In this document: positions 1 through 8,375 of the stretch, in pieces
Layout: each line of letters opens with the position of its first letter
Numbering within the stretch: the first letter of the stretch is position 1
Assembly: GCA_003833135.1 (NCBI GenBank)
Contig: QZLH01000168.1
Coordinates: forward strand, 20,220-34,937
Length of the DNA stretch: 14,718 nucleotides
Source: Oehlia diaphana
Taxonomy: Eukaryota; Glomeromycota; Glomeromycetes; Glomerales; Glomeraceae
Direction: 5' to 3'
The notes under the pieces: generated by a model
Databases searched by the model: none
What the model was told of the DNA's origin: nothing
What the model saw: the letters and a program-made list of their open reading frames with translations, nothing else
Made by a program: the position numbers and the translations under genes

Positions 1-72
1 ATTTTATATTTATTTTATATTAAAAACTAATAAATTAATTGAAAAAATTTAAATTTATTTATAAATATTTTA

Positions 73-253
73 TGAACAAAATTTGTACAAAATCTGTATA
101 AAATCTGTACAAAATCTGTACAAAATCTGTACAAAATCTGTATAAAATTAGTATAATACGGAAATTGTACAAGTACGGAATATTTCATAATTTGGTACAT
201 ATTCAGTACATTTTCATTCACTAATTGTACGGAATTTGTACAGAATTTGTACA
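73..253. repeat. 11-bp GTAC minisatellite, decaying rightward
   Basis: Units of the form TGTACAAAATC start at 84, 95, 106, 117, 128 and 139, with diverged units at 73 and 150. Beyond 160 the unit is no longer obvious, but GTAC tetramers remain in the same 11-bp register at 173, 195 and 206, then shift by one base to 227, 238 and 249. This is about 16 unit positions, the left half well preserved and the right half reduced to the GTAC core. The minus-strand open frame over this stretch is a by-product of the repeat, because three 11-bp units make 33 bases and stay open. I see no gene in 1-290. Confidence 0.9.
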
Positions 254-548
254 ATAATATTTTCTGTACAAATTCCAGATTTTCAATTTTTTACTGGGCA
301 TACATGAGATAGAATGATTCATGACACGTGGTGCTTTGCTTTCTTACATGATATGCAAACAAAGCAGAGAACACATATATATTCCAGTCATCTTGATTTT
401 CATTTGAAAATTTCGCCAACGCCTCACACAATGTCCTATTAAAACGCTCCACAAGACCATTTGTTTGAGGGTGATAGGCAGTTGATAATCGATGTTTTAC
501 CCCAAGCTCATCACATAATGAATTTAACATTTCATTAACAAAATGGGA

Positions 549-556
549 CCCACGAT
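549..556. repeat. Target-site duplication of the MITE, left copy
   Basis: CCCACGAT directly abuts the left terminal inverted repeat and is repeated at 801-808 on the other side. In the retrotransposon this sequence belongs to the TDRG motif of integrase. Confidence 0.9.
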
Positions 557-800
557 TAGAGGTAGGCTCCGGTCATCCGTTCAATCCGTCATTTCATCTG
601 ATCACGTGATATCAATCACGGATATGCAGATCATTTCCTTTTTGGGTGATACCCACCCGTTAAAAATATATTTTTCTAAAAATGGAAATACCGCTTTTGG
701 AAATTTGTGTAACATTTGAACCAAAAAGGAAACGATTGGCAAAAATCACATGATTTGACTGGATGACCGGATTGACATTTTTTACCGGAGCCTACCTCTA
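557..800. mobile_element. hAT-like MITE nested in the integrase
   Basis: A 244-bp element with perfect 17-bp terminal inverted repeats, TAGAGGTAGGCTCCGGT at 557-573 and its exact complement at 784-800. It is flanked by an 8-bp direct duplication CCCACGAT at 549-556 and 801-808. An 8-bp duplication and ends starting TAGAG fit the hAT superfamily. Imperfect inverted similarity continues inward for about 40 bp (the TCAATCC and CAYGTGAT motifs on both arms). There is no transposase reading frame, so it is non-autonomous. Removing it together with one duplication copy would rejoin the integrase coding DNA, which proves that it inserted into an existing retrotransposon. Confidence 0.93.
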
Positions 801-808
801 CCCACGAT
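801..808. repeat. Target-site duplication of the MITE, right copy
   Basis: Identical to 549-556. Together with the next base it keeps the original GAT (Asp) codon of integrase, whereas the left copy reads AAT because the MITE end begins with T. Confidence 0.9.
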
Positions 809-1415
809 CGGTTAATATTTCTTTTGGGCACCTGTGACGACAGATTATGTCTTCATAGAAAAAAGACACAACCGAAGAGGCTTTTGCATCAGGAAGGGCT
901 CATGCCTCAGGCCATTTGGTAAGATACTTAGTGGCGACAACTATATACTTGTTGCCTCTCTTTGTTGTGGGAAGGGGTCCTACGATATTTATGCCTATTC
1001 TATCAAAAGGCAACTACAAACGTCTTCGTACATCTGCGGCCAGTAATAGCGAACCTTTACTCGCCTATAAGTTTCATCTAATGAAAAGTATCTGGCCAGC
1101 AGATCCAAATGGGTAAAATGTAAAATTTCTCCAATTTCGTTTTCTTTCACAATTTTAATAGGTCTATTTGGGTTATTTTTATTTCTTTTGTATAACTGGT
1201 CATTCAATATAATAAAATATTGAGCTTTTCGTCTTATTGCATCTAGTTGTTTTTTTGTCATGTCTGTTGGTAATGATAAGTCCGTCAAAAATCATATTAG
1301 TGAATAATATGTGGTGGTATCCATTCTGTTAAGTCAATAATGGGAAATCCATAAAGAGGTGTCAAAAAAGGCGTTAATCCAATGTATATATAAAAAAAAA
1401 TTAATATGGGTTGTA

Positions 1416-1871
1416 TTAAACTCTTATTCGGCTTAGTGTATCAACGTTGGTGTGTTTTTCAGGGTGATTAATTATTTCCAAATCATATCCGTTAAGAGTC
1501 ATCAACCATCTTCCGAGCTTACCAACAGGATTAGACATGTTCATTAAATATCTTAAAGCAGCATGATCAGTTACAACGGTAAATTGTTGTCCATGCAAGT
1601 AATGATGGAAGTGCTTGATGGCCCAAATAACCGCAGGACACTCCAATTCTGTAATACTATAGTTCCATTCATGCTTATTTAGAGTCCAGCTCACATAAGC
1701 AATAACGCGTTCCTTTTTATCATCATCCTTTTGGGATAATATTGCACCCAACATAAAAGTAGAGGCGTCAGTATATAGTAAAAATGATTTTTCAAAGTTA
1801 GGATATGCCAATATAGGTGGCATTGTTAGACAAGTCTTTAATCTTTTAAACGCAGCTTGTTGATCTTTATC
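1416..1871 (-). pseudogene. RNase H domain of the retrotransposon
   Basis: RNase H degrades the RNA strand of the RNA:DNA hybrid during reverse transcription. The frame 1416-1823 is open for 135 codons and begins MPPILAYP, a typical RT-to-RNase H junction. The catalytic residues are visible: Asp in YTDAS (codon 1767-1769), Glu in ITELE and Asp in VVTDHAAL. The same frame continues upstream through DQQAAFKRLK to a TAG at 1872-1874, which stands where family members usually have Trp, and on into the RT thumb. Downstream (1289-1415) the pol frame is broken by several stops. This is the least damaged domain of the element. Confidence 0.92.
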
Positions 1872-1874
1872 CTA

Positions 1875-2731
1875 TATATACAGGATGTTTTTTTTTAATA
1901 GCTTATTCAATGGTTCAACGATAGACGAGAAGTTCTTCATGAACTTTTGGTAATATGAAGCCAGCGCAATGAATCCTCTTAATTGCGTCAAGTCTTTCGG
2001 AATAGGAAATTCGTTGATGGTTCATAATTTTTCAGGATCGGTATGGATGCCTTTTCGGTTCACCACATGTCTTAGGAAAGGAAGTTCTTCTTTAAAAAAG
2101 AAACACTTCTCAGAACTTAATTTTAAACCGGCCTTTTCTAGATGTGAGAAAACCTGTTTCAGATGCACCAAATGCTCCTTGAAAGTTTTTGATCCTACAT
2201 TAATATCGTCGATGTATATTACCGTGAACTGCCACAGGATATCTTGTAATACCATATTCATTAGACATTGAAAGATTGCAGAAGCGTTACAAAGGCCAAA
2301 AGGTATCACTGTAAACTCATACATCCTGAACCTGGTGATGAATGTTGATTTTTCTCGGTCTTTTAGGTCTAATTTGACCTGTCAAAAGCCACTGGCAAGG
2401 TCTAGGGACGAAAACCATCAAGACCCTGATAACGTTTCCAACATATCGTCTATTCATGGTAAATAAAGGATAACAATCCTTTTTGGTGACCTTGTTGAGC
2501 TTCTGATAGTCCACGCATAGGCGCTTCTTCCCATTTTTCTTTTCTACTACGACCACAGGAGAAGTCCATTGACTACTCGATGGCACAATTAATCTGGCCT
2601 CCAAGAGTCGTTGTATTTCCTCTTTGATAAACAACTGATTCTGATGTAATGTTTGGTAAAACCTTTACTTAATAGGGGCCGGTATCGATATTGTGTATGA
2701 CCACTGATGTCCGACCAAAATCATTTGAATT
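1875..2731 (-). pseudogene. Reverse transcriptase domain of the retrotransposon
   Basis: This domain would copy element RNA into cDNA. The N-terminal fingers lie at 2465-2634: FIKEEIQRLLEARLI, then SPVVVVEKKNGKKRLCVDYQ. A frame change near 2460 moves the IDDMLETL segment into another frame, where two TGA codons (2418-2420 and 2382-2384) replace Trp positions. The palm is open again at 2025-2324, with FTVIPFGLCNASAIFQ and the catalytic YIDD at 2205-2216 intact. A TGA at 2022-2024 is followed in frame by TINEFPIPKD and the RGFIALASYY thumb motif. In the segment leading into RT, a TAA at 2665-2667 lies in the RT frame. Sequence similarity is strong but the gene cannot yield an enzyme. Confidence 0.93.
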
Positions 2732-3995
2732 CTACGCAAACAGATTATTATATTTTTTTATAAATTCATTAAACTTCTGTTGCTGGTCTTTATCCAGATT
2801 TCCGGTATGGAATTTTCCTATCTCCGTTTCCTTATACTGGTAATAATAATTGTTTTCGATCAGAGCCGTTCCTTTCAATCCTTCTTTGATCTCTTGAACT
2901 TCCTTTTGGGTGACGAACTGCGTATAACAAAATAGCTGCTCTTGAGCATCCTCGTCTTCACTCTCATATTCATCATCAGAATCTTCCACAACTCCATCAT
3001 CTATCTTCTCGTCTGGTTCCTTATCAGGTTCCATATCTGGCACTTTGATACTGATTATGTGATGTAGTGTCTCCCAACATTCGGTTGATACTTTAATTAC
3101 ATCACCTTTCCATTTAATTGTCATAGTATCATTATCATAATCCAAGACAACCTTAGTTTTTCGCAACCAGTCATTACTGACTATTGCTACGTAAGAATCA
3201 GCATCAGTCACAATAGCGTCTATAGAAAAGATCTGATCATGTATCTTTAAGGAATATCTGATATGGCTTCTAATGGTCTTCACCATTCACTATTTACGTT
3301 TACCATCACCATTTTTGAATCTCTAGTTATCTCCATATCTAGATCTTTTAACAAAGACAGGGAGATAATACTTCCAGCGGATTTTGAATCCAAAATCAAC
3401 GGAAATTGTATATGCTTGATCGAGGCGTCACAATACAAGGCAGAGGACTTGCTATTACTTGATGTGTTCGCTTGCATCAAATCTTGTAGTTCTGCTATAC
3501 CTCCGTCTTCTGGCGTCTCATTATTAACAGCATTCTTGATTTGAGTTTTCTCAGAATCCTCATCCTTTTTTTGTATAACTGGTTTTCGTAGCTGTTTTGC
3601 TATCGTTAGACTGAACTTGGGGTTCATCGCCAACAACTGACCATTCATGATGTTAGCTACTTGGTCGAAAAATTGTTGTGGGGTATAGGGTTTGACCATC
3701 TTGTTGATCGGAGTGATAGTGGTGGGTTTCTTTTTGGTATTTTTTTGTAATACCATCCTTCTAGGTTTTGCAGTCTTTATAGGTTGTTTTTTCTTTGGAT
3801 AAAACTGTGTAGCCTGTATTTGAGCTTTATCCTCTTCTATCATTTTATCCTTTGCCATTCCTTCCAAAGGATTTAACCTGGTCTTGCTCCTCGTAGTTTT
3901 AGTGGTGGGATAAGTTTCTAATAATTTGAGATTCAAGGGAATTGTATGTTGGCTTGTACTCTCACCCTCATGAGGTATGCCTTCTAGTTTAAAGA
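2732..3995 (-). pseudogene. Protease and flanking linker of the retrotransposon
   Basis: This is the pro segment of Pol, whose enzyme matures Gag and Pol. It reads 3280-3936 and then, one frame over, 2732-3286, so a frameshift splits the protease near 3283. The N-terminal half is Lys-rich linker. The active site would be DSG but reads DSK (codons 3382-3390), within LILDSKSAGSI, so the catalytic loop is damaged. The second half carries IDAIVTDADSYVAIVSNDWL and LDYDNDTMTI, the flap and C-terminal part of retropepsins. An acidic stretch near 2950-3060 and a DKDQQQKFNEFIKKY tail lead into RT. The frame ends at a TAG (2732-2734) where Trp is expected. The pro frame lies at -1 relative to Gag. Confidence 0.88.
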
Positions 3996-5657
3996 TTAAT
4001 CCTTATCAGTTTCTTGTGGGATTAATTGGGCTAGCAACTGTTGTATTTGGGCGAGTTGATTATTATTGGGATTGCCCACACTAGTTGGTTGAGGATTAGA
4101 TCTTCCTTCACCCTTATTTGCGACTGATGTCATATTATTATTCCGGTCAGGGCAATTCCTTACTATGTGCCCAGGCTGTCCACAAGAGTAACAAACAATC
4201 CTTCTATTTAACGATTATTGCGACTGTGGTGTCACTTGCTGCAGATTTTGATAATTGTTTCCCCTGTATCCCTTACTTCTGGTACTCAACTGTTGTACCT
4301 GTTTAGTCAAATCCTGTATGGCTTTGTATAGGTCTTCCGTTTGAGTATTAGTGCCTGCAGGAGCGAATTTATTAAGATAGGTGTTTACCGCATGTTGGTC
4401 TTGATGGGTTAACTCATAGACCTTCACTCTGTCTACTGCGGCATTCCAGGTTTGATCGTTATGTAGTTTTACGGTGACGTACAAGTCAGGCAACAACTCG
4501 TTTACAAATTTGTGAGCTTTAATAGCTTCTGGATATGCGAAGGCATTAGTTTCCACCCTTCTATACAATTCTTGTAGAGCAGCGACATATGTGTTTACGT
4601 CTTCGCCGGGCTGCTGTCTTCTTTGTTCCAATTCTGTGGTCCAGATTTTGATCAAGGTTTGCGTTCTGAAGGCGGCAGGGAAATTCACTATAAAATCAGT
4701 GTTGTTATTGTTGCCAGTCCACGCAACAATCTTATTTGGATTATTATTTGGTAATGCTTGATTGGAATTCCACCAAGTAGAGGCAGCTTCCTTTAGGTAT
4801 GCTGGTACGACTTCTAATTTTCGTACATTTGTAATACCATTTGCATTGCAGGATCTAGTGAAATCCTCTAACCATGCAACTGGATCCTAGTTGCCACCAT
4901 AGAAGTATGGCAACTCGGCCACCTTTCCTTCTTGTCTAGGCGGGTTGGTAATGGCCTGGATATTTCCAGCCAAAGCATTGTTGGTATTTGGCAATGCTTG
5001 GGTCAAGGCGGCTATGACGGCTCGTAGTTGCTAGAAATCCTGTTGATTAGGTTGAGCCATATTAATTGCTAGTAAGATTACTGGAGCTGGATTGTTTGGT
5101 GTGTTGTATATAGGTGGTAGAGGAATATGCAAATGGGGAATATTTTCCTCAGAGTTTTCTGATGTGGTATCACTTAAAACTTCAGGTTCTGGTGAGGTGA
5201 TAGTCTCACTGACTTGATAAAGAACTTCGTTAGGATCTTGTTGAAATCCGCTGGTTAAATTATAGGCGTTGATAAGGTCCTGACACAAAAGGGTATAGTC
5301 TATTGGTTTTATATCAGTATATCGGATACTGAACAATAGGTTATGTATGGCATTGTCAATATCCGCATTTGTATTTGAATAGGCAACCTCTTCAAAGTAT
5401 TGTTGAGTGTATTGGGTATATTTTACAACTGGATAGTTGGAGGAAATCTAATCCAAAAAATGTTGAAAAGTGGGTGTTAAAGGAATTTCAGACGGGTAAC
5501 AAGTATTACATAAAGAATCATGATGATAAATGGCTATATTATTTAGTCTTAACTGTCTATGTATAGCGTCATGTATATTATTACAGTCAAAATGATTTTG
5601 GAATATAAAAGGGAAAATAGAGGTGAGGGATTGGAAAATTCTGGCAGAAGGCACCAA
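3996..5657 (-). pseudogene. Gag polyprotein with CCHC zinc knuckle, four nonsense codons
   Basis: Gag packages the element RNA. One frame runs from the primer binding site (5657) to a TAA at 3996-3998, about 550 codons with no frameshift but four nonsense codons: TAG at 5448-5450, 5031-5033 and 4887-4889, and TAA at 4215-4217. The capsid-like part includes YFYGGN, DPVAWLEDF, STWW and EDVNTYVAALQELYRR, typical of retrotransposon Gag. The zinc knuckle is CYSCGQPGHIVRNC at 4152-4193 (CX2CX4HX4C). The first good ATG is at 5058-5060 (MAQPNQQ), but protein-like sequence continues upstream for about 200 codons without an in-frame ATG, so the true start is uncertain. The pro-pol frame takes over at -1 and overlaps the Gag end by only a few codons. 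Confidence 0.9.
5639..5656 (-). other. Primer binding site of the retrotransposon
   Basis: On the minus strand the sequence TGGTGCCTTCTGCCAGAA lies between the presumed LTR end and Gag. TGG is the complement of a tRNA CCA tail. The complement parses well as a tRNA 3' end: CCA, discriminator A, a seven-base acceptor strand AGAAGGC, then a T-stem strand CTGGC. The matching tRNA would begin GCCTTCT; I do not name its amino acid. The site is three bases from a CA-ended LTR boundary, a normal spacing. Confidence 0.72.
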
Positions 5658-5659
5658 TT

Positions 5660-5995
5660 TGTTGTATCAGTTCTTTACGCTTAAATTTATTAAGCAATTT
5701 ATATAGTTAGGTAGCAGAAGGTTTATTAGTGTATAATTAGACAATATATTAAAATTATCTGATCAGACATGTTGTATAGTGCTATATGTCGGCATATACT
5801 TCCAAACATGAATAAAGGATTTCACTTGATAAAAACTATTACTTTATAACTTAAAAATAAAACTTTATTTTTTCCCTTTTTTTTTATTACAAGAAACTTG
5901 ACCTATATTTATAATAAATTATACATATAATAATAAATTCAACATGTTTAATATATCTATTATGACTAACATGTTCAATATGTTGATCATGTCCA
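5660..5995 (-). repeat. Presumed 5' LTR region, far end unresolved
   Basis: Position 5660 is the likely LTR edge: the minus strand reads ...CTGATACAACA, then three bases, then the primer binding site, so the plus-strand edge is TGTTGTATCAG. A TATATAAAT box reads on the minus strand at 5697-5705, and AATAAA-like signals occur upstream in the AT-rich stretch 5850-5900. No second LTR copy exists in the window to define its length, so the right limit given is only where the ACATGT tandem repeat begins. There is no coding sequence in this stretch. Confidence 0.45.
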
Positions 5996-6067
5996 ACATG
6001 TTAATTAGGTTCGACATGTTAATCATGTTCGGCATATTAACTATGTTCGACATGTTAATCATGTTAA
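5996..6067. repeat. Four-copy 18-bp tandem repeat with ACATGT
   Basis: Four head-to-tail 18-bp units start at 5996, 6014, 6032 and 6050, with consensus ACATGTTAATCATGTTCG. Each has a few substitutions, the third starts GCATAT. More diverged ACATGTT motifs continue leftward to about 5942. It lies beside or inside the presumed LTR. Confidence 0.85.
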
Positions 6068-6117
6068 ACATTTGCAAGATCGATCAATTCCGGAGTGGCA
6101 CATAATGATCACATGAC

Positions 6118-6255
6118 AGTATTAAAAAAATATTCTTAGGAGAATTACCAGCAGAATTAACATATGATATTTTAAAGTACCTTATGAATAATTTTTCAAC
6201 TTTATAAGTTAACAGATTATGGTGTTCTATTAAAGTATTGGAATTCCAGTCTTGA
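6118..6255 (+). pseudogene. F-box-like gene fragment
   Basis: The plus strand reads KKIFLGELPAELTYDILKYL, then MNNFSTL, a TAA at 6205-6207, and VNRLWCSI in the same frame before a TGA at 6253-6255. LPAEL...IL.YL followed by VNRLWC is the layout of an F-box N-terminus, which in intact proteins recruits substrates to SCF ubiquitin ligases. No initiator ATG or downstream substrate-binding region is evident. Similar F-box genes are numerous in mycorrhizal fungi (background knowledge). The call rests on about 40 residues, and a leucine-rich fragment of another family cannot be excluded. Confidence 0.5.
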
Positions 6256-6529
6256 ATTCTGAGTTCCTAAGAAAAAATGTAAAAGTAATATTAGTATGGT
6301 AATATTCTTAAAAAAAATTGACTATAATCTTCTCTTAACTCATATTTTTTCAAGATTTTGTTATCTAAAATACTAAATTTCAGATTTAGGAAGTTGCTTT
6401 AAGAAAGATAATGAAAAGAAATATACTAACATTCTAAACCAAATAATTTTTTTAATAAAATGGCCTGTATTAAAAAAAAATAACAGTATAAGCTAAAAAA
6501 ATTGTCATTTAATATTTTTAATAAAGTGT
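6256..6529. other. AT-rich spacer
   Basis: I see no supported gene here. It contains runs of A and T and short open stretches only. The downstream part of the F-box gene may once have lain here, but I cannot recognise it. Confidence 0.5.
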
Positions 6530-7730
6530 TTATTTTTCTCTAAGTCTATACCTATGTCTTAAATAATATGTATTATTTACAATATCTTCTATAGGAATTG
6601 TTCCTTCTTGAATTGAAGAGAATGTATTTTTATCTAAAGTTTCAAAAGTAATATTATTATTATTACATAATAAAAGCATATTAAGAATATAATTATTTTT
6701 TCATGTATGTGGAATATGATTATAAGGAGAACTCCATAATTGATTCTGTAAGGATTTTAAACGAATTTCAGTAATTTTTCCTAATAAACCATTGTCATTA
6801 AGTTGAAAACAAAAGTCTGTAATCTTGGCTTGAAGTTGATTTTCATAAAATCACGATAACCATATATATAAGGATTATCCAAAATAGCATTAGGTGCAGA
6901 ACAAGCAAATTTTAATTTGTTTTTAAATATTCTTCTAAAAGGAATAATTAAAGCTTCTGTTTAAGATTTCCATAAAACCATAACTTGTGACCAGTATTCA
7001 ACTCTTGGAATGATGATTCTATTAAATATATATAAAATATGTTTATCAGTAATCTTTTTCTTATAACTAAGATTAACTAAATGGTCTATTACAGTCTTAA
7101 TTTGAATATTAAATAATTTCCATCATGTTCAACATTGAAATATACTCCCAGGATACGTATAGATCATATAGAAAAACTGGAGGGGTTAACTTTAAGATAT
7201 CTAATTGTTTGGTAAGAATATTAGCTATTTGAGGAGTAATATTATATATTTGCAAGATTTTCTAATGTATTTGATATAATTGTATTAAATTGATTTTGTA
7301 ATAAATGTCTATTTTCATTTACTATTATATTTATTGAATTTTGAATTGAATTTTGAAAGTCTGGATGTAAACTTAAGTATTTTTCTTTATAAGATGTATT
7401 ATTACTAAGCAGTTCACTTTTAGACCTGCAGGGAGTTTAAAGTAATAAATTGTTGGTAAAAGAATGATTCTCCATTTTGAATTTTAAGATGTCTCTAACG
7501 AGATGATTTTATAATAACATAATAATTAAAATCATCTTTATATATTACATTGTTTAATGGTTTTTTGGTTGATAAGGTATAATTATAAAATAATCAGTAT
7601 AAGTTATATTATTAAATTCCTCAGTATATGGACATGCAAAGTATTTTTCAATTTCATCTTTCCAATATGGATTATCATCATATGTTATTGTTGATATTGG
7701 TTTTATTGCACATGATCTAGTGGTAGGTAT
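6530..7730 (-). pseudogene. LINE (non-LTR retrotransposon) remnant lacking the RT core
   Basis: Read from 7730 down, an open block of 58 codons (7557-7730) contains PYWKDEIEKYF and CPYTEEFNN. The same frame continues with stops through ENHSFTN, SLHPDFQNSIQ and VNENRHLLQNQF to about 7245. After a frame change comes RILGVYFN, the conserved motif just after the RT palm of LINEs, then KKKITDKHILYIFNRIIIPR, a FKNKLKFACSAPNAIL segment, YGYRDF, and a tail ending RHRYRLREK before TAA at 6530-6532. That order matches the post-RT region of LINE ORF2 proteins. At least two frameshifts and several stops are present, including a TGA after IPHT where Trp is likely. The FADD-type palm does not fit between 7150 and 7250, so the core was probably deleted. 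Confidence 0.75.
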
Positions 7731-8372
7731 TCACAAAGTAATAAAAACATATATTCCATTGAACTAAGATGTCAAGCAATAATAATGCATATTAGGATAT
7801 AGGGTTTAAAGCTTTGAAAGAATTTATTCTATATTAACAAGTGCTATAGAATAATGGGAAATGAGTTGATAGAACACCTTTGTTTAAAAACAGTAAATAC
7901 AATCACCTTAATTCAATTAAATAATGTGAAAAAAATTTTTCTACTTCAAAGTTCTTCCTTTGAATTAAATATATTAGCAAGTTCACATGATATACTATTT
8001 AATATCAGTACTTTAAGTAAATTTTAAATTTTGTGTAATATTCATAAATTTGTATAAATTATTTAATACCTCTAACTTATAAACTATGTATAAATTCATT
8101 ATCTTACTAAAATATGCCCTTACTCTGAAATAATTAGAATCTGTATCTTTCACTTTCTACTTGAAAATATGAACAATTATGATTTTTAAATTTTTTGTTA
8201 ATCTCATAATTTGCTATATCAAAGTAATAATTGGATAATCTTTTGTTAATGTTTTAACCTTAAAATCTTTAAAACAAATATAAGCCATTATATCCTTATA
8301 ATATTGTTTCAACTTAATTTTCAAGTCTCTTTATTCTTTTTTTTTAATGCTCATTTGTGATCCTTTATAAAC
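7731..8372. other. AT-rich region, no recognisable gene
   Basis: Short minus-strand stretches near 7734-7860 could be a further upstream part of the LINE reading frame, but stops are too frequent to call it. I see nothing else in this stretch. Confidence 0.5.
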
Positions 8373-8375
8373 TTA

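Larger units (their letters stand above)
291..1288 (-). pseudogene. Integrase remnant interrupted by a MITE
   Basis: The integrase would insert the element's cDNA into chromosomes. The N-terminal part (about 1040-1288) shows the end of the linker and an H2C2-like segment with a YYWP motif. The second His position of the zinc motif appears to be Tyr, and the Cys pair is gone: around 1000-1035 the reading jumps straight to the PFDR...VGPLP start of the core in a different frame, which implies a deletion. In the core the first catalytic Asp is Asn (codon 987-989). The second Asp is intact in TDRGSHF (codon 807-809) but lies at the MITE junction. The Glu is present in NGLVERFN (447-449). A TGA interrupts the frame at 900-902. 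The MITE plus its target duplication is 252 bp, a multiple of three, so the flanking frames still match. The sequence ends after LMY at about 300, short of a normal C-terminal domain. Confidence 0.9.
291..5660 (-). mobile_element. Degenerate Ty3/gypsy-type LTR retrotransposon
   Basis: Read on the minus strand, the order is primer binding site, Gag with a CCHC knuckle, aspartic protease, reverse transcriptase with YIDD, RNase H, then integrase with an H2C2-like segment and a D,D,E core. Integrase after RNase H is the Ty3/gypsy (Metaviridae) order and excludes Ty1/copia. The element is dead: it carries at least four nonsense codons in Gag, several in RT and integrase, multiple frame changes in pol, an internal deletion in integrase and a nested MITE. 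Homology stops at about 293, where the integrase sequence gives way to unrelated AT-rich repeat DNA, so the integrase C-terminus and the 3' LTR are absent from the window. Confidence 0.93.

Noticed and set aside
73..253. CRISPR-like array
   Set aside because: The units are contiguous 11-mers without spacers, and the organism is a eukaryote.
27..254. Minus-strand ORF of 75 codons
   Set aside because: It is generated by the 11-bp repeat, since three units make 33 bases; its FCT/LYR periodicity is not protein-like.
1..290. 3' LTR of the retrotransposon
   Set aside because: I could not find the TGTTGTATCAG edge or any extended similarity to 5660-5995 here.
834..1116. Two overlapping plus-strand ORFs opposite the integrase
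   Set aside because: They are antisense shadows of the integrase core, which has clear homology on the minus strand.
1969..2271. Plus-strand 100-codon ORF
   Set aside because: Antisense to the reverse transcriptase palm including YIDD.
3263..3544. Plus-strand 93-codon ORF
   Set aside because: Antisense to the protease region.
4118..4306. Plus-strand ORF opposite the zinc knuckle
   Set aside because: Shadow of Gag; the minus-strand CCHC motif explains the sequence.
5369..5566. Plus-strand 65-codon ORF
   Set aside because: Antisense to the N-terminal part of Gag.
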